Assembly: GCF_031928785.1 (NCBI RefSeq) | Contig: NZ_JARQAL010000008.1 | Length of the DNA stretch: 64,000 nt | Reading direction: 5' to 3' (one strand) | From: Enterococcus_C asini_A | Lineage (GTDB): Bacteria; Bacillota; Bacilli; Lactobacillales; Enterococcaceae | Made by a program: the position numbers and the translations under genes | Shown here: positions 57,185 to 64,000 of the stretch, piece by piece | How positions within the stretch are numbered: the stretch's first letter is position 1 | Layout: the number at the start of each line of letters is the position of its first letter | The notes under the pieces: model-generated | The model's input: only the letters and a program-made list of their open reading frames with translations | The model's database searches: none | What the model was told of the DNA's origin: nothing

Positions 57185-58022
57185 AGACAATAATCGAGGT
57201 AAGAAAAAATGGTCCACGCAAAAACCACGGCGCAAAGGGACTGCCAATAATAAGCCAGAGAAAAAAATTCAAGGAAATACTGAAGATTCTTTAGCAGATA
57301 ACTTTTTATTTGGCCATCATGCCGTAGTCGAGGCCTTAAAAGAAGGACGAGGAAATAAATTATTTTTACTAGAAGATGCTCATGGGGAAAAAATTGATGA
57401 ATTAAAAGCCATTGCCCAAGAACAAGCCGTGCCAGTAAAATGGGTGCCGAAGCAAAAATTGGACACTATGAGCGATCACGGGGTGCATCAAGGGATGGTC
57501 CTAGCCATTACCCCTTATCAATACTTATCTTTACCGGAACTTTTAGAAAAGAGGGAAGAGGAAAATCCCTTTTATTTGATTCTTGATGGCATTGAGGATC
57601 CCCATAATTTTGGTTCAATTTTACGGACAGCAGACGCTGGTGGAGTGGCTGGTATTATCATTCCAAAACACCGGGCCGTGGGGATTACACCCATTGTGGT
57701 GAAAACTTCCACAGGAGCTGTGGAACACGTTCCTGTAGCCCGCGTGACCAATTTAAGCCAAGCCATTAAGCAACTAAAAGAAGCAGGTTTTTGGATTTTT
57801 GGCACGGCCATGGAGGGCACGGATTATCGCCAATGGAATGCCCAAGGAAAAATTGCGTTAATTATTGGCAATGAAGGAAGAGGCATGAGTGCAGGATTAG
57901 CAAAAGAAGTAGATGAAATGCTGACAATTCCCATGCACGGGCACGTCCAAAGCTTAAATGCAGGGGTAGCGACAGGCTTATTGATTTATGAAGCTTTGCG
58001 GAAACGAAGTGGCCAGCCATGA
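57171..58022 (+). CDS. rlmB: 23S rRNA (guanosine-2'-O-) methyltransferase RlmB, SpoU/TrmH family
   Basis: This 283-residue SpoU/TrmH methyltransferase has a basic N-terminal tail (GKKKWSTQKPRRKGTANN), an RNA-binding domain, and a trefoil-knot domain with DGIEDPHNFGSILRTADAGG, GNEGRGMS and LNAGVATGLLIYEAL. These are motifs 1 to 3 of the family. I use the ATG at 57171. It overlaps yacP by 4 bases. Confidence 0.93.
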   Translation: MKENRDNNRGKKKWSTQKPRRKGTANNKPEKKIQGNTEDSLADNFLFGHHAVVEALKEGRGNKLFLLEDAHGEKIDELKAIAQEQAVPVKWVPKQKLDTMSDHGVHQGMVLAITPYQYLSLPELLEKREEENPFYLILDGIEDPHNFGSILRTADAGGVAGIIIPKHRAVGITPIVVKTSTGAVEHVPVARVTNLSQAIKQLKEAGFWIFGTAMEGTDYRQWNAQGKIALIIGNEGRGMSAGLAKEVDEMLTIPMHGHVQSLNAGVATGLLIYEALRKRSGQP

Positions 58023-58552
58023 AAAAAGAGCTGTTGATTGTCGATGGCTATAATATGATCGGTGCTTGGCCGGAGTTGGTTTTGCTGAAAAAACAAGACA
58101 AGCTAGAAGATGCTCGAGATGCGTTATTAAATAAATTGTCTAATTTTGCTAAGTATGAAGGTTTGGAAATCATTGTAGTCTTCGATGCTCAGTTTGTGCC
58201 GGGAGTAACCAAACGCTATCAGAAATATCAGCTGGAAGTAGTTTTTACCGAAGAAGGAGAAACGGCAGATAGCTACATTGAAAAAATAGCTGGTGAGTTA
58301 AACACCCGCTTAACTCAGGTGACCGTAGCGACTAGCGACCTAGCGGAACAGTGGGTAATCTTTTCCCAAGGGGCGTTGCGGACTTCAGCACGGGAGCTCT
58401 ATCAAACCATTGCCAAAACAGAGCGAGCCATCAGCGGTCATCAAGAAGATTTGCGCTTTTCCGATTTTCGGCGAAACTCTCCTTGGACAGCAGAACAACT
58501 CAGTGAATTAGAAAAAACTTTGCAAAACCTGTCAAACAAGAAAAAAAGGTAG
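58019..58552 (+). CDS. yacP: NYN domain ribonuclease YacP
   Basis: This 177-residue NYN (PIN-like) nuclease starts MKKELLIVDGYNMIGAWPEL, with conserved acidic residues (VDGYN, VVFDAQ, TVATSDLAEQ). Its homologue Rae1 cleaves mRNA in a ribosome-dependent way in Bacillus. It overlaps the rlmB stop by ATGA. It lies upstream of sigH as in many Firmicutes. Confidence 0.93.
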   Translation: MKKELLIVDGYNMIGAWPELVLLKKQDKLEDARDALLNKLSNFAKYEGLEIIVVFDAQFVPGVTKRYQKYQLEVVFTEEGETADSYIEKIAGELNTRLTQVTVATSDLAEQWVIFSQGALRTSARELYQTIAKTERAISGHQEDLRFSDFRRNSPWTAEQLSELEKTLQNLSNKKKR

Positions 58553-58585
58553 CAATTATGAGAAAATGACAGTTTTTATCATGAT

Positions 58586-58622
58586 AACCTCATTCCAAGA
58601 TTCTTTGGAAGGAGGTTTTTTT
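58586..58622 (+). promoter_or_regulatory. Hairpin that contains the sigH ribosome-binding site and ends in a T run
   Basis: AACCTCATTCCAA (58586-58598) pairs with TTGGAAGGAGGTT (58605-58617) with one mismatch, a 13-bp stem, and seven T follow (58616-58622). The sigH Shine-Dalgarno AAGGAGG (58609-58615) lies wholly in the 3' arm and the ATG is at 58625. It can act as an intrinsic terminator and as a translation block. Confidence 0.75.
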
Positions 58623-58624
58623 GT

Positions 58625-59185
58625 ATGTCATTACTTGAGGAAGCACGAGCAGGAGATGAGGAGGCGTTTCTAAAATTGTTTAGACAGTATCGACCGATTA
58701 TCTACAAGTTGCAAGGCAGGTACTTTGTCCGGGATTTCGATGGGGATGATTGGCTGCAAGAGGGCCTAATCGTTTTTTCTGAAAGTTTAAGTAAGTATGA
58801 TGGGACATTAGGCGTGACCTTTGGGGCATATTTTAAGCGTAATTTTGAGAACTGTATTAAGAGCCATTTACGAAAACAAGCAGCATATAAACGTAAAAGC
58901 ATGACGGATTCGGTCCCTTTTGAGTCTTCATTAGCCGAAGATGGTGGGGAGCTCCAGTTTGGACTAGGACAACAAGCTCCGGCAGCCGATGAGCAATTAA
59001 TTGTGGCAGAAGCGGTGTCAGGGCTAGCGGATCAGTTGTCTGATTTGGAAGAGCAAGTTTTTGCTGCTTATGTTTTAGGTTGGGACTATGATGAAATCGC
59101 GGAATCCGTTGATCAAAACTTTACTAAGGTTAAATTGGCTTACGAACGGGCTCGTCGAAAAACCATCTATCATTTGAAAAATTAG
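58625..59185 (+). CDS. sigH: SigH-like RNA polymerase sigma factor
   Basis: This 186-residue sigma-70 family protein has region 2 (FRQYRPIIYKLQGRYFVRDFDGDDWLQEGLIVF) and a helix-turn-helix region 4 (LGWDYDEIAESVDQNFTKVKLAYERARRK). It has the SigH/ComX-like form that drives competence or stationary-phase genes in related bacteria. It lies after yacP in the conserved Firmicute position. Expression is likely restrained by the hairpin that covers its Shine-Dalgarno. The regulon is not visible here. Confidence 0.88.
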   Translation: MSLLEEARAGDEEAFLKLFRQYRPIIYKLQGRYFVRDFDGDDWLQEGLIVFSESLSKYDGTLGVTFGAYFKRNFENCIKSHLRKQAAYKRKSMTDSVPFESSLAEDGGELQFGLGQQAPAADEQLIVAEAVSGLADQLSDLEEQVFAAYVLGWDYDEIAESVDQNFTKVKLAYERARRKTIYHLKN

Positions 59186-59336
59186 GGAGCTATGTTATAA
59201 AACGTTTTCAAAAAGAGAAGAGAACCCCAAAAATAGTCATAAAAAAAAGCGTAAAGGTCAGTTTATTTCAAGATTTTTAGTGATTTTAGAGAAAATATTC
59301 ATTATGGATTGTCAATGGGATTTTGTTATGATAAAC

Positions 59337-59365
59337 TTGAAATTTCACACTAGATATGGTATAAT
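59337..59365 (+). promoter_or_regulatory. Promoter of veg
   Basis: TTGAAA (59337-59342), a 17-base spacer and a perfect TATAAT (59360-59365) lie 20 bases before the ATG, so the leader is very short. Confidence 0.8.
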
Positions 59366-59384
59366 CGTCCCTGAGGTGAACGCA

Positions 59385-59621
59385 ATGCCAACAACTTTAG
59401 CGTCAATCAAGAAAGACTTGGAATGTCGGATTGGTAGCGAGATCATGGTCGTAGCACAAACTGGCCGCAAGCGTCAGACTGAGCGCAAAGGTATTTTGAC
59501 AGAAACGTATCCATCAGTTTTTGTAGTCGATCTGGATCAGGAAGAGAACTCTTTCGAACGAGTATCTTATAGCTACTCAGATGTTCTGACCCGCACCGTG
59601 GAAATCGAATTTCTAGGTTAG
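59385..59621 (+). CDS. veg: Veg family protein
   Basis: This is a 78-residue small basic protein of the Veg family. It starts MPTTLASIKKDLECRIGSEI and continues with GRKRQTERKGILTETYPSVFVVDLDQEENSFERVSYSYSDVLT. In Bacillus, Veg is linked to biofilm regulation. I use the ATG at 59385, just after GAGGTGA; the frame 35 codons longer is not supported. It has its own strong promoter and a terminator. Confidence 0.92.
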   Translation: MPTTLASIKKDLECRIGSEIMVVAQTGRKRQTERKGILTETYPSVFVVDLDQEENSFERVSYSYSDVLTRTVEIEFLG

Positions 59622-59635
59622 TATAATGAGAAGGT

Positions 59636-59668
59636 AGAGTTTGACTTTAGTGGTCAAACTCTTTTTTC
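59636..59668 (+). terminator. Terminator of veg
   Basis: AGTTTGAC pairs with GTCAAACT and six T follow. Confidence 0.85.
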
Positions 59669-59732
59669 TTTGTGGAAACCAACTGAATTGCGTCACCGTC
59701 CTTTGGACCGGAAGAATACCATAAAGACATAA

Positions 59733-59781
59733 AAGCCAAGCAGCTTCCGTTAAACCTCTCGGAAGTTGCTTGGCTTTTCGT
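59733..59781. terminator. Bidirectional terminator between veg and mscL
   Basis: AAAAGCCAAGCAGCTTCCG pairs with CGGAAGTTGCTTGGCTTTT (one G-U or mismatch), flanked by T and A. It separates convergent units. Confidence 0.75.
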
Positions 59782-59847
59782 CGTTAAAAATTTCAAAGGC
59801 TGACTAAGTTGTTTTTCTCAAATTAAATTAGCCGGCTTTTAGTGAAG

Positions 59848-60300
59848 TTACACTTGACTATCTCGGTCTAGTTCAGCTTTTGCTTGGGTGGCAGTCTTGC
59901 CTTCTTGGGCTTCTAGTAAGTCGCGAATGTCTGTAAGCAAGCTTTCAGTAGTGACGATTTCCGCTTCTTCTTCCTCTTCTTTTTTGCCAAAGCTTTTCGC
60001 TTTATTGGCTGCTTTGACGATTAAGAATAAGACAAATGCGGTAATTAAAAAGGTAATAATAGCACTGATCACATTCCCAAACATAAAGGTTACCCCATTG
60101 ACTTTCACATCTAACACATTCATGGCTTTATCCAAGTCTTGTCCATCGGTGAAGAGGGAAATAACCAAGCCAATTAAAGGTGTAATCAACCCTTCTACCA
60201 CTTGGTTGACGATTCCAGTGAAGGCACTCCCGATGATCACCCCAACGGCTAAATCCAAGACACTGCCTCGCATAATAAACTCTTTAAATTCTTTAATCAC
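59848..60300 (-). CDS. mscL: Large-conductance mechanosensitive channel
   Basis: This 150-residue membrane protein opens on hypo-osmotic shock. It begins MIKEFKEFIMRGSVLDLAVGVIIGSAF (N-terminal helix and TM1 with the glycine-rich pore), then the extracellular loop and TM2 (ISAIITFLITAFVLFLIV), and a charged C-terminal helix (KKEEEEEAE). AAAGGAGG precedes the ATG. It reads left, against most neighbours on this side of the origin. Confidence 0.96.
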   Translation of the reverse strand: MIKEFKEFIMRGSVLDLAVGVIIGSAFTGIVNQVVEGLITPLIGLVISLFTDGQDLDKAMNVLDVKVNGVTFMFGNVISAIITFLITAFVLFLIVKAANKAKSFGKKEEEEEAEIVTTESLLTDIRDLLEAQEGKTATQAKAELDRDSQV

Positions 60301-60404
60301 GAAAACAACCTCCTTTCTTCTTTTCTCCAGTATAGCGAAGACCTGCTAAAAACTGAACTGATAAGGTCTTCTAAGGGGTACTAAGGGCTGTAGGAGGGCT
60401 TCTG

Positions 60405-60413
60405 TGCTATAAT
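60405..60413 (+). promoter_or_regulatory. Extended -10 promoter of the M16 peptidase cluster
   Basis: TGCTATAAT (60405-60413) has a TGn extension and a perfect -10, 58 bases before the ATG. No good -35 is seen, consistent with an extended -10 promoter. Confidence 0.55.
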
Positions 60414-60470
60414 TTGTAGCAGAGATGAAAACGCGTCAGTCTTAAAAGGCCGACTTAAAGGGGCATAATC

Positions 60471-61739
60471 ATGACAAAAGAGATTCAACCGGGAGTTTAT
60501 TTCCATTTGATTCCTACGCAACAATTTAAAACTTTACGCTTGTATATTCGTTTTTCCGCCCGACACCAGGCACAATCGGCGGCAGCGCGCACCTTATTGA
60601 CCAGTTTATTGGAGACGAATAGTCGCAACTATCCCACTCACACCGCTTTAAGCAGTGCCTTAGCAGAACTTTATGGTGCGAGCTTCGGCGTGAATATGGC
60701 AAAAAAAGGCAATTTGCACCAAGTAAATCTTTCTATGAATCTTGTTAATGGCAAATACCTAGGAGTCAGTAGCCTTTTAGATCAAGCCACCGCTTTTATT
60801 AAAGAGATTTTATTTACCCCAAATATCGTGGCATCCTCTTTTGATGAAGGGACCTTTGCCATAGAAAAGGAAAACTTGATCGCTTATATGAAAAGTATTG
60901 CTGAAGACAAACAAACTTACGCTTCTCAAGAGTTGCAGCAGCTCTTTTTCCAAAGTGATGCGGATCAAAGTGTACCCAGCTACGGGACATTAGCTAGTTT
61001 GACTGCTTTGACGAGTCAGGATTTAGTTGCAACCTATGAAAAAATGTTAAATGAAGATCAAGTGGATGTCTTTTTAGTGGGAGATGTTACTGAGGCAGAA
61101 GGCGACCGTTTTATGGCAGCTTTGCCATTTTCAAAAACAGAGCGGGTGCATCCAGAGATTTTTTATTATCCTATGGCAGACAACGTGATTGCCGAAAAAC
61201 AAGAGCAAGAACCTTTGACTCAATCGAAACTAAACTTGGGTTATGCTATGGATGTTTATTATGGTCAACCGGAGCGCTTTGCTTTAATGGTCTTTAACGG
61301 TTTATTTGGTGGCTTTCCGCATTCCCGCTTGTTTATGAACGTGCGAGAAAAGGAAAGTATGGCATACTATGCCTCTTCTTCCTACGATACGTTCCGCGGC
61401 TTTGTCAGTGTTCAAACCGGTATCGATGGGGAAAATCGTGAACGGATATTGCATTTAATTGCCCAGCAGTTGGAAAGTTTACAACGGGGAGAAATTACGG
61501 CTGAAGAATTAGCCCAAACCAAAGCCATGCTGAAAAATTCTTTCTTGTTATCATTGGATAGTCCCCAAGCAATGATTGAAGCGGCTTATTTGGATAATTG
61601 GTTGCCAGAAGCTGCTATGACCGATGAAATGATTTTAGCGGGGATTGAAGCGGTGACGATTAAAGAAGTGCAAAAGATTGCCCAAAAAATGCAGTTAAAG
61701 GCAGTTTATTGCTTAGAAGGAGTGGGCAAAAATGCGTAA
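60471..61739 (+). CDS. M16 family peptidase-like protein, non-catalytic subunit (YmfF-like)
   Basis: This 422-residue M16 fold protein lacks the zinc-binding HxxEH. It starts MTKEIQPGVYFHLIPTQQFKTLRL; it has the R/Y motif region FNGLFGGFPHSRLFMNVREKESMAYYASSS. It overlaps the next gene by 8 bases. M16 enzymes often act as pairs of an active and an inactive subunit, and this is the inactive half. The substrate is unknown. Confidence 0.88.
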   Translation: MTKEIQPGVYFHLIPTQQFKTLRLYIRFSARHQAQSAAARTLLTSLLETNSRNYPTHTALSSALAELYGASFGVNMAKKGNLHQVNLSMNLVNGKYLGVSSLLDQATAFIKEILFTPNIVASSFDEGTFAIEKENLIAYMKSIAEDKQTYASQELQQLFFQSDADQSVPSYGTLASLTALTSQDLVATYEKMLNEDQVDVFLVGDVTEAEGDRFMAALPFSKTERVHPEIFYYPMADNVIAEKQEQEPLTQSKLNLGYAMDVYYGQPERFALMVFNGLFGGFPHSRLFMNVREKESMAYYASSSYDTFRGFVSVQTGIDGENRERILHLIAQQLESLQRGEITAEELAQTKAMLKNSFLLSLDSPQAMIEAAYLDNWLPEAAMTDEMILAGIEAVTIKEVQKIAQKMQLKAVYCLEGVGKNA

Positions 61740-63030
61740 AATCACTTATGAGCAAATCAATGAAACTTTATATACCGAGGTTTTGGACAATGGCTTGACG
61801 GTTTACTTATTACCAAAAGCCGGCTACCACAAGACCTATGGCTTATTTTCCACTAATTATGGCAGTTTGGATAATACTTTTGTACCCATTGGACAAACTG
61901 ATTTTGTGACGGTTCCTGATGGGATCGCTCATTTTTTGGAACACAAACTCTTTGAAAAAGAAGCAGGGGATGTCTTTCAAGTTTTTGGCAAACAAGGAGC
62001 TTCTGCCAACGCTTTTACCAGTTTTACTAAAACCAGCTATCTTTTTTCCGCCACGGATCAAATTCGTTTGAACTTAGAAACGTTATTAGATTTTGTGCAA
62101 GAACCCTATTTCACCAAGGAAAGTGTGGACAAAGAAAAAGGCATTATCGGTCAAGAAATCGGCATGTATCAAGATGATCCATACTTTTTGCAGTTTTCCG
62201 GATTATTAGCTCAAATGTATCCTAACCATCCCTTAGCTGTAGATATCCTCGGCACCGTGGAAACCATTGATAAGATCACTGCAGAAGATTTGTACTTGTG
62301 TTACCGCACTTTTTATCAACCGAGCAATATGAAACTCTTGGTGGTGGGAAATATTGATCCTGATGAAGTGATGAGTTGGATTAAAGCCAACCAAGGGAAA
62401 AAAGAATTTCCCAAAGCGACACCGATTCAACGAAAGTTTCCCCAAGAAAACTTGTCTCTTGTGAAAGAAGCTAGCCGTAAATTGCCTTTAAGTCGTAGCA
62501 AAGGGGCCCTTGGCGTGAAAGGCTTAATCCAAGACTTGCCTAAAGAACCTGGGGAATTATTACGTTTTCGCTATAGTTTGAATTTATTATTCGCTTTACT
62601 TTTAGGCAATACTTCTAGCAATTACTTACGTCTTTATGATGAAGGTGTCATCGATGATTCCTTTGGTTTTGAATATGATTTGGATCGAGAATTTAGCTTT
62701 GGGGCCTTTTTTGGGGATAGCGACCGACCAGAAGCGATGATACAAGAAATTCAGACCATTCTGTTGAATTTTGCTACCGATTCTGAGGTCAATGAAGCTA
62801 ACTTAACCTTATTAAAGAAAAAAATGTTAGGAAAATACTTCCAATCTCTAAATTCTTTGGAATACATTGCCAATCAATTCACTCAAAGCATCTTTGGGGA
62901 TTTAACAGTCTTTGACGTGCCGGATGTGATTGATTCCATTACGTTGGCAGATGTTCTAGCTGCAGGTAAGACATTAATCAAAGAAGAAGCTTTTTGTACG
63001 TATTATCTTTATCCAGAGGAGGAAATTTAA
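61732..63030 (+). CDS. M16 family zinc metallopeptidase, catalytic subunit (YmfH-like)
   Basis: This is a 432-residue M16 peptidase. The zinc site is HFLEH (in DGIAHFLEHKLFEKE) with the distal glutamate in KEKGIIGQEIGMYQ. A non-catalytic second half includes FGFEYDLDREFSFGAFFG. It overlaps the previous gene and abuts the next by TAATG. The pair resembles YmfF/YmfH of Bacillus, which lie in the same cluster with ymfI and ymfM. The physiological substrate is unknown. Confidence 0.9.
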   Translation: MRKITYEQINETLYTEVLDNGLTVYLLPKAGYHKTYGLFSTNYGSLDNTFVPIGQTDFVTVPDGIAHFLEHKLFEKEAGDVFQVFGKQGASANAFTSFTKTSYLFSATDQIRLNLETLLDFVQEPYFTKESVDKEKGIIGQEIGMYQDDPYFLQFSGLLAQMYPNHPLAVDILGTVETIDKITAEDLYLCYRTFYQPSNMKLLVVGNIDPDEVMSWIKANQGKKEFPKATPIQRKFPQENLSLVKEASRKLPLSRSKGALGVKGLIQDLPKEPGELLRFRYSLNLLFALLLGNTSSNYLRLYDEGVIDDSFGFEYDLDREFSFGAFFGDSDRPEAMIQEIQTILLNFATDSEVNEANLTLLKKKMLGKYFQSLNSLEYIANQFTQSIFGDLTVFDVPDVIDSITLADVLAAGKTLIKEEAFCTYYLYPEEEI

Positions 63031-63755
63031 TGCCGGCTGCTTTAGTCTTAGGCGCTTCGGGGGACATTGGGGAAGCGGTATGTCGCAGGTTGGCGGCTAG
63101 TGGTTGGTCATTGTATTGCCACTATCATCACAATGAAGAAAAAGTATTAAAATTTGTTAGTGAACTACGGTTATCCTATCCTCACCAAGATTTTTTTATG
63201 GTATGCTTAGATATGCTAGATTATCGGGAAATAGCGCCATTTTTAACGGGTTTATTCCAAGTGGATGGAGTGGTTTTTGCTGCCGGATTTACCAAGTATG
63301 GCTTATTGGCTGAACACAGCCAGCAAGACATGAATAACTTATGGAAAATCCATGTAGAAACGCCCATGCTTTTATTAGCTGCTTTAGAAGACAAATTGCG
63401 CCGTACCGGGTATGGACGAGTAGTTTTTATCGGCTCGGTTTATGGATTAGCCGGTAGCAGTATGGAAACCGTTTATAGTGCCGTAAAAGGTGCTCAGCAA
63501 AGCTTTGTAAAAGCCTATGGGAAAGAAGTGGCCTCCCTGGGCATTACCGTAAATTGTGTGGCGCCTGGGGCAGTGAATACCCAGATGAACCGGCAATTCA
63601 CTGAGGAACAATTACAGGAATTAAGCGCTGAAATCCCCTCAGGTAGACTAGCAGCGACCTCTGAAATCGCAGCAGCAGTCGCTTACCTTTTTTCAAAAGA
63701 AGCCCAGTATACGACGGGCACCACGATACCGGTGACCGGCGGCTGGCTGTATTAA
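63030..63755 (+). CDS. Short-chain dehydrogenase/reductase (YmfI-like)
   Basis: This is a 241-residue SDR. The NAD(P) loop is VLGASGDIGEAVCRRLA; the catalytic serine and YxxxK are in VFIGSVYGLAGSSMETVYSAVKGA; the end PVTGGWLY is typical of FabG-like enzymes. The start is ATG at 63030 sharing its A with the previous stop, after GAGGAGG. The substrate is not known. Confidence 0.9.
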   Translation: MPAALVLGASGDIGEAVCRRLAASGWSLYCHYHHNEEKVLKFVSELRLSYPHQDFFMVCLDMLDYREIAPFLTGLFQVDGVVFAAGFTKYGLLAEHSQQDMNNLWKIHVETPMLLLAALEDKLRRTGYGRVVFIGSVYGLAGSSMETVYSAVKGAQQSFVKAYGKEVASLGITVNCVAPGAVNTQMNRQFTEEQLQELSAEIPSGRLAATSEIAAAVAYLFSKEAQYTTGTTIPVTGGWLY

Positions 63756-63776
63756 TAGACTGGAGAAGATGACCCC

Positions 63777-64000
63777 GTGGCCAACGAAGCAACGACGATC
63801 GGACAAACATTGCGGCAAGCCCGTTTGAATAAAAACTTATCCTTAGACGAACTCCAACAGATTACCAAAATCCAGCGGCGTTATTTAGAAGCTATCGAAG
63901 ACGGTGACTTCGATAGCTTGCCGGGGACTTTTTACGTGCGAGCTTTTGTTAAGCAATATGCTCAAGCTGTAGGCGAAGACGGTGAACGGTTAGTAGCAGT
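63777..64000 (+). CDS. RodZ/YmfM-like helix-turn-helix protein (5' part, cut by window edge)
   Basis: The frame starts at GTG 63777 with GGAG 11 bases upstream and runs off the right edge, giving ~74 residues. VANEATTIGQTLRQARLNKN then LSLDELQQITKIQRRYLEAIEDGDFDSLPGTFYVRAFVKQYA is the HTH_25 domain of RodZ. The transmembrane and C-terminal parts lie outside. RodZ links cell shape machinery to the membrane; it follows ymfFHI as in related genomes. Confidence 0.85.
   Translation, partial: MANEATTIGQTLRQARLNKNLSLDELQQITKIQRRYLEAIEDGDFDSLPGTFYVRAFVKQYAQAVGEDGERLVA

Noticed and set aside
59196..59211. cre-like sequence between sigH and veg
   Set aside because: It lacks the TG of the consensus and lies upstream of a strong promoter at a distance that gives no clear regulatory sense.
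59186..59336. Possible rpmG or secE gene after sigH, expected in many Firmicutes
   Set aside because: No frame with a start codon and ribosome-binding site encodes either protein; a lysine-rich stretch has no start.

Overview
The window reads as the replication-origin region of a low-to-moderate GC Gram-positive chromosome of the order Lactobacillales, most likely an Enterococcus or close relative. The evidence is gene order: serS beside a VanRS-like two-component pair, then guaB, ychF, DUF951, parB, parA, rsmG, mnmG, mnmE, jag, yidC, rnpA, rpmH, dnaA, dnaN, yaaA, recF, gyrB, gyrA, rpsF-ssb-rpsR, gdpP, rplI, dnaC, purA, and later radA, gltX, cysE, cysS, mrnC, rlmB, yacP and a SigH-like sigma factor. 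The genus is an inference from synteny; no rRNA gene body is present to confirm it.

Layout. The left edge (1-225) carries tandem rRNA-type promoters and a boxA-like leader reading left, so a 16S rRNA gene should begin just outside the window. At 0.5-5.6 kb, rightward, are a response regulator and kinase, serS behind a T-box, and a secreted or membrane-anchored polysaccharide deacetylase. At 5.7-21.0 kb nearly everything reads left, away from the origin: a KimA-like K+ transporter, guaB, DUF1129, ychF, DUF951, parBA, rsmG, mnmEG, jag, yidC, rnpA and rpmH. oriC is bipartite, with DnaA-box clusters on both sides of dnaA (21.1-21.6 kb and 23.05-23.15 kb). At 22-42 kb most genes read right: DNA replication, gyrase, S6-SSB-S18, GdpP, L9, helicase, PurA, QueG and a DegV protein.

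The accessory stretch is 40.4-46.5 kb. It contains a two-gene leftward unit encoding a PduS-like flavo/iron-sulfur protein and a PduT-like microcompartment shell protein with no other microcompartment genes nearby, an ABC-F protein with a terminator in its leader, a DUF308 membrane protein, a ZIP metal transporter and a small membrane protein. From 46.7 kb to the right edge are signal peptidase I, proBA, a dUTPase, radA, a PIN-TRAM protein, gltX, a Cys T-box with cysE-cysS-mrnC-rlmB-yacP, a sigH-like gene whose ribosome-binding site lies inside a terminator-like hairpin, veg, mscL and the M16 peptidase/SDR/RodZ cluster.

I found no CRISPR array, prophage, insertion sequence or tRNA gene. The most interesting signals are regulatory or structural: the stand-alone PduS/PduT redox-shell pair, a 33-nt palindrome made of two DnaA boxes between gyrA and rpsF, a small dispersed intergenic repeat, terminator-type leaders before mnmE and the ABC-F gene, the sigH hairpin, four parS-type sites around oriC, and an rpmH-rnpA pair split by terminators.
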